NCBI GenBank assembly: GCA_900550175.1
Contig: URQX01000060.1
Coordinates: 1-9,924, forward strand
DNA from: an uncultured Veillonella sp.
Lineage (GTDB): Bacteria > Bacillota > Negativicutes > Veillonellales > Veillonellaceae
Reading direction: 5' to 3'
DNA length: 9,924 nt
Shown: piece by piece, positions 5,555 to 9,924 of the stretch
Position numbering within the stretch: position 1 is the first letter of the stretch
Layout: each line of letters starts with the position of its first letter
Notes under the pieces: model-generated
Database searches by the model: none
Told to the model about the DNA's origin: nothing
What the model saw: only the letters and a program-made list of their open reading frames with translations
Translations under genes and position numbers: made by a program

Positions 5555-6766
5555 ATGGGTAAAGCAAATAAAGTAGTACTCGCATATTCTGGTGGTTTAG
5601 ACACATCTGTTATCATTCCTTGGTTAAAAGAAAATTATGGCGCTGAAGTTATCGCCGTATGCGTAGATTTAGGTCAACCTGAGGATTATGATGCCGTTGA
5701 GAAAAAAGCAATCAAATCCGGTGCTTCTAAAGCGTACATCGTAGACGCTAAAGAAGAGTTCGTAAAAGATTATGTATGGCCAACAGTAAAAGCTGGTGCA
5801 GTTTATGAAGGTAAATATTTATTAGGCACATCCTTCGCTAGACCTTTGATTGGTAAAATCCTTGTAGATATTGCTAAAAAAGAAGGCGCTGATGCTATCG
5901 CTCACGGTGCGACTGGTAAAGGTAATGACCAAGTTCGTTTCGAACTTGCTATCAAAGCATTGGCTCCTAATATGAAAATCATCGCTCCTTGGAGAGAATG
6001 GGATTTAAAATCCAGAACAGACTGCATGGAATATGCTGCTAAACATGATATTCCAGTTGTAGCTACAAAATCCCATCCATATTCCATGGACCAAAACGTA
6101 TGGCATTTGTCTCATGAAGGCGGCGATCTTGAAAATCCAGCAAATGCTCCTAAAGATGATGTGTACTTGGTAACACATACTCCTGAACAAGCTCCAGATG
6201 AAGCTGGTTATGTAACTGTATCCTTCAAAGATGGCGTACCTGTAGCAGTAGATGGCCAAGAAGGTACTCCATTACAATTGTTAGAAAAACTCAACGAAAT
6301 CGGTGCACACTATGGCGTAGGCGTTGTAGATATCGTTGAAAATAGATTGGTAGGCATGAAATCCCGTGGCGTTTATGAAAATCCAGGTGGATCCATCATC
6401 ATGTATGCTCACAGAGAACTTGAATACCTTTGCCTCGACAGAGCTACATACCACTACAAAGAACTTATTGCTAACAAATACGCTGAACTTGTATACGATG
6501 GCATGTGGTTCGCACCATTGATGAACGCTTTGCAAGCATTCGTTGATGAAACTCAAAAAACTGTAACTGGTGAAGTAAAACTTAAATTGTACAAAGGCAA
6601 CATCATCTCTGCTGGTGCAACTTCTCCATACTCCTTGTACAGCGAAGATTTCGTAACATTCGAAGAAGATGATGTATACAACCAAGCTGATGCGGCTGGT
6701 TTCATCAACTTGTTCGGTTTACCTCTTAAAATTAATGCATTAATGAAAGAAAAGGCAGGTAAATAA
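5555..6766 (+). CDS. argG: Argininosuccinate synthase
   Basis: ArgG condenses citrulline and aspartate with ATP to argininosuccinate, the penultimate step of arginine synthesis, in the cytoplasm. The 403-residue length is typical of the shorter bacterial ArgG type. The ATP-binding loop AYSGGLDTSV is at residues 10-19. LGTSFARPLI (90-99) and AHGATGKGNDQVRFE (116-130) are the conserved citrulline, aspartate and nucleotide-binding segments. SYSMDQN-type sequence (PYSMDQNVWHLSHEGG, 175-190) is also conserved. GAGGTG five bases before the ATG supports the start. The stop overlaps the argH start by one base, so the two are translated as a coupled pair. No other arginine genes are present in the window. 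The sequence appears complete and functional. Confidence 0.98.
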   Translation: MGKANKVVLAYSGGLDTSVIIPWLKENYGAEVIAVCVDLGQPEDYDAVEKKAIKSGASKAYIVDAKEEFVKDYVWPTVKAGAVYEGKYLLGTSFARPLIGKILVDIAKKEGADAIAHGATGKGNDQVRFELAIKALAPNMKIIAPWREWDLKSRTDCMEYAAKHDIPVVATKSHPYSMDQNVWHLSHEGGDLENPANAPKDDVYLVTHTPEQAPDEAGYVTVSFKDGVPVAVDGQEGTPLQLLEKLNEIGAHYGVGVVDIVENRLVGMKSRGVYENPGGSIIMYAHRELEYLCLDRATYHYKELIANKYAELVYDGMWFAPLMNALQAFVDETQKTVTGEVKLKLYKGNIISAGATSPYSLYSEDFVTFEEDDVYNQADAAGFINLFGLPLKINALMKEKAGK

Positions 6767-8193
6767 TGGCTAAATTGTGGGGCGGGCGTTTCACAAAAGG
6801 CACTGATAAAGCGGTAGAGGATTTTACATCCTCTATCGCTTTTGATGCGCGGATGTACGCCGAAGATATTGCAGGCAGTAAAGCACATGCTACAATGCTG
6901 GCAAAACAAAATATTATCTCCGACGCAGATCGGGATGCTATTGTTGAGGGCTTAACAAAGATTAAAGGCCAAATCGATAAAGGTGAGTTCCCATTCTCCG
7001 TAGCTCTTGAAGATATTCATATGAATATTGAAAAGCGCTTAACCGATGATATCGGCGAAGCAGGTGGTCGTTTACATACAGGCCGTAGCCGTAATGACCA
7101 ATGTGCAGTAGATTTACATATGTACGTGCGTAAAGCCGTAGTAGAAATGGGCGAGCTCATCGTAGATATGCAAAAAGCGCTCATTGAAACAGCTGAAAAA
7201 TACAGCGATGTTATCATGCCTGGCTATACGCATTTACAACGGGCGCAACCTGTATTGTTTGGTCATCATATGATGGCGTACTTCTCTATGCTAGAACGCG
7301 ACTTTGACCGTTTGTTGATGGTCTTCAAACACGCAGACATCATGCCTCTTGGTGCAGGGGCCTTAGCAGGTTCTACATACGGCATTGATCAAACCTATAC
7401 GCAAAAGCTACTCGGCTTCTCTCGTATTTACGAAAATAGTATGGATGCCGTATCCGACCGTGACTATGTGGTTGAATTCTTGTCCTTTGCGTCTCTTGTG
7501 ATGATGCACTTGAGCCGTCTTAGCGAAGAATTGATTTTGTGGTCTACCAATGAGTTTAACTTCATTGAACTCGATGATGCTCATTGCACAGGCTCTAGCA
7601 TTATGCCACAAAAGAAAAATCCTGACGTATGTGAACTTGTTCGTGGTAAAACAGGTCGTACCTATGGCCACTTATTAGGTTTATTAACTACATTAAAAGG
7701 CTTGCCACTTACATATAATAAAGATATGCAAGAGGATAAAGAGGGCATTTTTGATGCTATCGATACAGTACACTTTGCATTGTCCATTAATGCAGCTATG
7801 ATACGTGGTATGAAGGTTAATGGGGCTCATATGAAAGCTGTCCTCGATGATGACTTCTCTAATGCTACAGATATGGCTGATTACCTTGCGAAAAAAGGTG
7901 TTCCATTCCGTGAAGCGCATGAAATCGTAGGTAATGCTGTTCATCATTGCATCGAAAAAGGCTGCGTATTACTTGATTTATCTGTTGAAGATTTTAAAGC
8001 TATCTCTGATCACTTTGATGCAGATATCCTTGATGCTATTTCCATCGAAGCTTGTGTAGCAGGACGTAACAACTACTCTGGTACAGCTCCAGAATGTGTG
8101 GAAAGACAACGCAATAATGGTAAAGCCGTTATCGCTGCAGAAGAAAAACAAATTACTGAGTGGAAAGCAATTGTTAATTCTGTACAAGAATAA
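6766..8193 (+). CDS. argH: Argininosuccinate lyase
   Basis: ArgH splits argininosuccinate into arginine and fumarate, completing arginine synthesis directly after ArgG. The 475-residue protein starts with AKLWGGRF, the standard N-terminus. It has HTGRSRNDQ (104-112), GYTHLQRAQP (153-162, with His156) and the superfamily signature GSSIMPQKKNPD (276-287), whose flexible loop carries the catalytic Ser. These are the conserved regions of the fumarase/aspartase superfamily active site, which forms from three subunits of a tetramer. The ATG shares its first base with the argG stop (TAATG), and AGGCAGG within the argG 3' end can serve as ribosome site. The stop codon lies inside a 17-base direct repeat, followed by a terminator, so argH ends the unit. 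Confidence 0.98.
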   Translation: MAKLWGGRFTKGTDKAVEDFTSSIAFDARMYAEDIAGSKAHATMLAKQNIISDADRDAIVEGLTKIKGQIDKGEFPFSVALEDIHMNIEKRLTDDIGEAGGRLHTGRSRNDQCAVDLHMYVRKAVVEMGELIVDMQKALIETAEKYSDVIMPGYTHLQRAQPVLFGHHMMAYFSMLERDFDRLLMVFKHADIMPLGAGALAGSTYGIDQTYTQKLLGFSRIYENSMDAVSDRDYVVEFLSFASLVMMHLSRLSEELILWSTNEFNFIELDDAHCTGSSIMPQKKNPDVCELVRGKTGRTYGHLLGLLTTLKGLPLTYNKDMQEDKEGIFDAIDTVHFALSINAAMIRGMKVNGAHMKAVLDDDFSNATDMADYLAKKGVPFREAHEIVGNAVHHCIEKGCVLLDLSVEDFKAISDHFDADILDAISIEACVAGRNNYSGTAPECVERQRNNGKAVIAAEEKQITEWKAIVNSVQE

Positions 8194-8226
8194 GGTTCTA
8201 AATCAGAAATAAGGTCCTAAATCAGA
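8191..8226 (+). repeat. 17-base direct repeat starting on the argH stop codon
   Basis: TAAGGTTCTAAATCAGA (8191-8207) is repeated as TAAGGTCCTAAATCAGA (8210-8226), 16 of 17 bases identical with an offset of 19. The first copy begins with the stop codon itself. It looks like a recent short tandem duplication in the 3' untranslated region, ending where the terminator stem begins. Confidence 0.8.
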
Positions 8227-8299
8227 TCGATATACATATAAGTTCTATACCAAAGGTTATAGTAGTTTCCTTTGATGCTTATGTGTATATCGATTTTTT
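8226..8299 (+). terminator. Long-stem terminator of argGH
   Basis: ATCGATATACATATAAG (8226-8242) pairs with CTTATGTGTATATCGAT (8278-8294) over 17 bases with only one G-U wobble, followed by a T run to 8299. The 35-base loop can form an inner hairpin of CTATACC with GGTTATAG (one bulged T), so the structure is branched and unusually long for a terminator. The opposite strand lacks a T run, so it acts only on argGH transcripts. Confidence 0.85.
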
Positions 8300-8340
8300 G
8301 TTTAAATATAAGAAACTACCTAGAAAAAGAGCACTTTTAA

Positions 8341-8369
8341 TTGATAAATTACTATTAAAATAGTATAAA
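8341..8369 (+). promoter_or_regulatory. Candidate promoter far upstream of potE
   Basis: TTGATA (8341-8346), a 17-base spacer and TATAAA (8364-8369) form the best promoter-like pair in this gap. If it drives the antiporter gene, the leader is about 370 bases long. It could instead drive a small RNA. Confidence 0.45.
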
Positions 8370-8636
8370 TTTGTGTACGCATACAGTGGACTGCGCAAAA
8401 ACAATAGTCTTGTACTAGGACACTATAACCATGATAGATAGTAAAAATCACATATATACACAGAATAAAATAGGGTAAAAATATACCTTGTCATCGTTAA
8501 AATGAGTTCTGTTCGTTTTAGATGATAAATTAACTATAATTTATTCAATTCGTGTAATATGGCTTGTCCGCCAATAAAGTACTTTCATTTTGGGTTCACA
8601 GGTGTTATTATTTAAAACGTAATAAGAATAACAACG
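8370..8636 (+). other. Gene-free part of the argH-potE gap; possible long structured leader
   Basis: No gene of convincing length or ribosome site is visible. An imperfect hairpin lies at 8491-8525: TCATC pairs with GATGA, then after a 2-base bulge TAAAATGA pairs with TCGTTTTA (one wobble), with a 7-base loop. No T run follows, so it is not a terminator. A perfect TATAAT (8535-8540) with a weak TTCGTT at 17 bases is a second possible promoter. I recognise no riboswitch or T-box motif. Confidence 0.4.
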
Positions 8637-8727
8637 GTAAATTCACATTCAAGCCCATCACAGCACGAACTGAATTTACTTAGCGGTATATTATATTTAA
8701 GTGAATTATGGACGAGAAAAAATTCAC
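8637..8727 (+). promoter_or_regulatory. Four-arm TGAATT/AATTCA repeat array before potE
   Basis: GTAAATTCA (8637-8645) and TGAATTTAC (8671-8679) are perfect 9-base inverted arms 25 bases apart. GTGAATT (8701-8707) and AATTCAC (8721-8727) are perfect 7-base arms 13 bases apart, ending six bases before the Shine-Dalgarno AAAGGGG (8734-8740). Arm one can also pair with arm three, and arm two with arm four, so alternative RNA folds are possible. TGAAT/ATTCA is also the half-site of ArgR boxes, but none of the 18-base combinations here is a good full match. A switch and a protein-binding array are both open. Confidence 0.45.
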
Positions 8728-8748
8728 CTTTTGAAAGGGGATTGATAC

Positions 8749-9924
8749 ATGAAAACCACCGCTAAAAAAATGTCTGTATTCCAGCTAACCACAATGGTAG
8801 CAGCCAATATGCTAGGAGCTGGGATCATTATGTTACCAACTAATTTGGCTCAAGTTGGTACTATTTCAGTTTTATCTTGGCTCGTAACAGCTGTGGGTGC
8901 GCTTTTGTTAGCGTATATTTTTGCTCAAGCGGGTATGTTCTCTCAGATTAAGGGTGGCATGGGCGGTTATGCAGAACACCGCTTCGGTAAGACTGGACAT
9001 TTTATGGCGAGCTATGCTTACAGCATATCTCTCATCATTGCTAATATCGCCATCGCGGTATCTGCCGTAGGTTATGGCGCAGCTTTCTTTGGTGTTGACC
9101 TTAATGCGACACAAACTAGCCAAGTAACAATTGTGCTCTTGTGGTTCGCAGCGATTTTGAACTTCCGTGGTAATCGCTTCACAGGTCGACTCAGCAACAT
9201 GACTATTTGGGGCTCTATTGTTCCGGTTTTGTTAATTGGTACAATCGGCTGGTATTGGTTCGACCCATCTATTTATTGGGCAGCTTGGAACCCAAATGAT
9301 CTTCCGTTTTATGATGCAGTAAAACAATCTATTTCCCTGACTTTGTGGGGCTTCCTAGGATTTGAGTCCGCAGCGGCTAATGCAGATGCTGTTGAGAATC
9401 CAAAGAAAAACGTACCTATCGCTACTGTGGCAGGTACATTAGCAGTGGCAGTGGTTTACATCTTGTCCACGAATGTTATGGCAGGTATCGTGCCTAACAT
9501 TGACTTGTTAAATTCTAATGCACCATTTGGTTTGACATTTGTATACATGTTTAATGATACAATTGCAGACATCGTTATGGCTGCAATGGTTATTTCTTGC
9601 TTTGGCGCTTTGCTTTGCTGGCAATTCACATTGTCTCGCGTATTCAAAAGCGCAGCGGAAAATGGTTACTTCCCTAAAGTATTTGCTCGTGTAAATAGCA
9701 AAGATGCTCCTGTTCGTGGCGTATTCATTTTACTCGCTGTTGAAACATTACTTACTTTGTTCACTGCTAGCGACTCCTTGCGTGAGCAATTTGAAATCTT
9801 AGTAAACTTAGCGGTTGTAACTAACGTAGTACCGTATGTATTGTGCATCTTGGCAGTACCTACAATGATGCGTATGGCTGGGGGAGCGGGAAAGCCGATT
9901 AAAAAGTCCCAATCTAGTAACAGC
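8749..9924 (+). CDS. potE: PotE-like putrescine/ornithine antiporter, partial (3' end outside window)
   Basis: This APC-superfamily inner-membrane carrier runs 392 codons to the window edge without a stop; E. coli PotE has 439 residues, so about 50 should be missing. It resembles E. coli PotE along its whole visible length: MLGAGIIMLPTNLAQVGTIS (21-40), GGMGGYAE (69-76), TLWGFLGFESA (198-208), VENPKKNVPIA (215-225) and NLAVVTNVVPY near the end. Trp200, Glu206, Trp291, Lys300 and Tyr307 align one residue off from E. coli Trp201, Glu207, Trp292, Lys301 and Tyr308, positions reported to matter for putrescine and ornithine transport. Cys62 of E. coli is Ala61 here. AAAGGGG precedes the ATG by eight bases. 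A decarboxylase partner such as SpeF is not in the window. A cadaverine/lysine exchanger is the main alternative. Confidence 0.92.
   Translation, partial: MKTTAKKMSVFQLTTMVAANMLGAGIIMLPTNLAQVGTISVLSWLVTAVGALLLAYIFAQAGMFSQIKGGMGGYAEHRFGKTGHFMASYAYSISLIIANIAIAVSAVGYGAAFFGVDLNATQTSQVTIVLLWFAAILNFRGNRFTGRLSNMTIWGSIVPVLLIGTIGWYWFDPSIYWAAWNPNDLPFYDAVKQSISLTLWGFLGFESAAANADAVENPKKNVPIATVAGTLAVAVVYILSTNVMAGIVPNIDLLNSNAPFGLTFVYMFNDTIADIVMAAMVISCFGALLCWQFTLSRVFKSAAENGYFPKVFARVNSKDAPVRGVFILLAVETLLTLFTASDSLREQFEILVNLAVVTNVVPYVLCILAVPTMMRMAGGAGKPIKKSQSSNS

Noticed and set aside
6281..6685. 134-codon minus-strand open frame inside argG
   Set aside because: Antisense shadow of a highly conserved gene; composition is typical of a reverse-frame artefact and there is no family resemblance.
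6553..6909. 118-codon minus-strand open frame across the argG-argH junction
   Set aside because: It is opposite two confident genes and shows no domain or convincing ribosome site.
8412..8480. Short ATG frame (15 codons, from the ATG at 8431) and small imperfect dyads in the argH-potE gap
   Set aside because: The only purine-rich stretch is ten bases upstream, the peptide has no regulatory codon run, and the dyads are short and imperfect.

Overview
The window looks like chromosomal DNA of a low-GC diderm Firmicute of the Negativicutes, most probably Veillonella or a close relative. I infer this from the AT-rich intergenic DNA, purine-rich Shine-Dalgarno sites, a meso-diaminopimelate pathway gene, stand-alone PTS genes split in the order ptsI then ptsH, and a recognisable ornithine/putrescine antiporter. 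No search was possible, so genus is a judgement. Everything looks like ordinary core metabolism: I see no phage, insertion sequence, CRISPR array, tRNA or rRNA.

Left part, minus strand: an NhaC-family antiporter (start codon at 631, running off the left edge) lies one base downstream of dapF (633-1466), so the two form a tight unit transcribed leftward. The dapF leader holds an unusual set of mutually exclusive inverted repeats. Divergently, ptsI (Enzyme I, 1642-3369) and ptsH (HPr, 3526-3786) run rightward, separated by 156 bases that contain a likely second promoter. Two intrinsic terminators, one per strand, stand between ptsH and a convergent CsoR-type metal-sensor gene (3868-4146, minus).

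Middle and right part, plus strand: after a 337-base gene-free stretch comes a membrane-anchored GT51 peptidoglycan glycosyltransferase without a transpeptidase domain (4484-5290), with its own terminator. Next are argG (5555-6766) and argH (6766-8193), overlapping by one base as TAATG, with a good promoter and a weak ArgR-like half-site upstream. A 17-base direct repeat starts on the argH stop codon and leads into a long-stem terminator. A gene-free stretch of about 450 bases follows, with a strong promoter near its left end, a structured middle and four TGAATT/AATTCA arms just before a potE-like gene (8749 to the right edge, 3' end missing).

Themes: ArgG and ArgH make arginine from citrulline and aspartate, and PotE-type carriers exchange ornithine for putrescine, so the right half concerns arginine, ornithine and polyamines. 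DapF supplies meso-DAP for peptidoglycan and lysine, and the GT51 enzyme polymerises glycan strands. In Veillonella the peptidoglycan is known to carry covalently bound putrescine or cadaverine, which offers a loose biological link between these genes. The most interesting unexplained signals are regulatory: the dapF leader and the long potE leader. I found no convincing evidence of a wholly new system.
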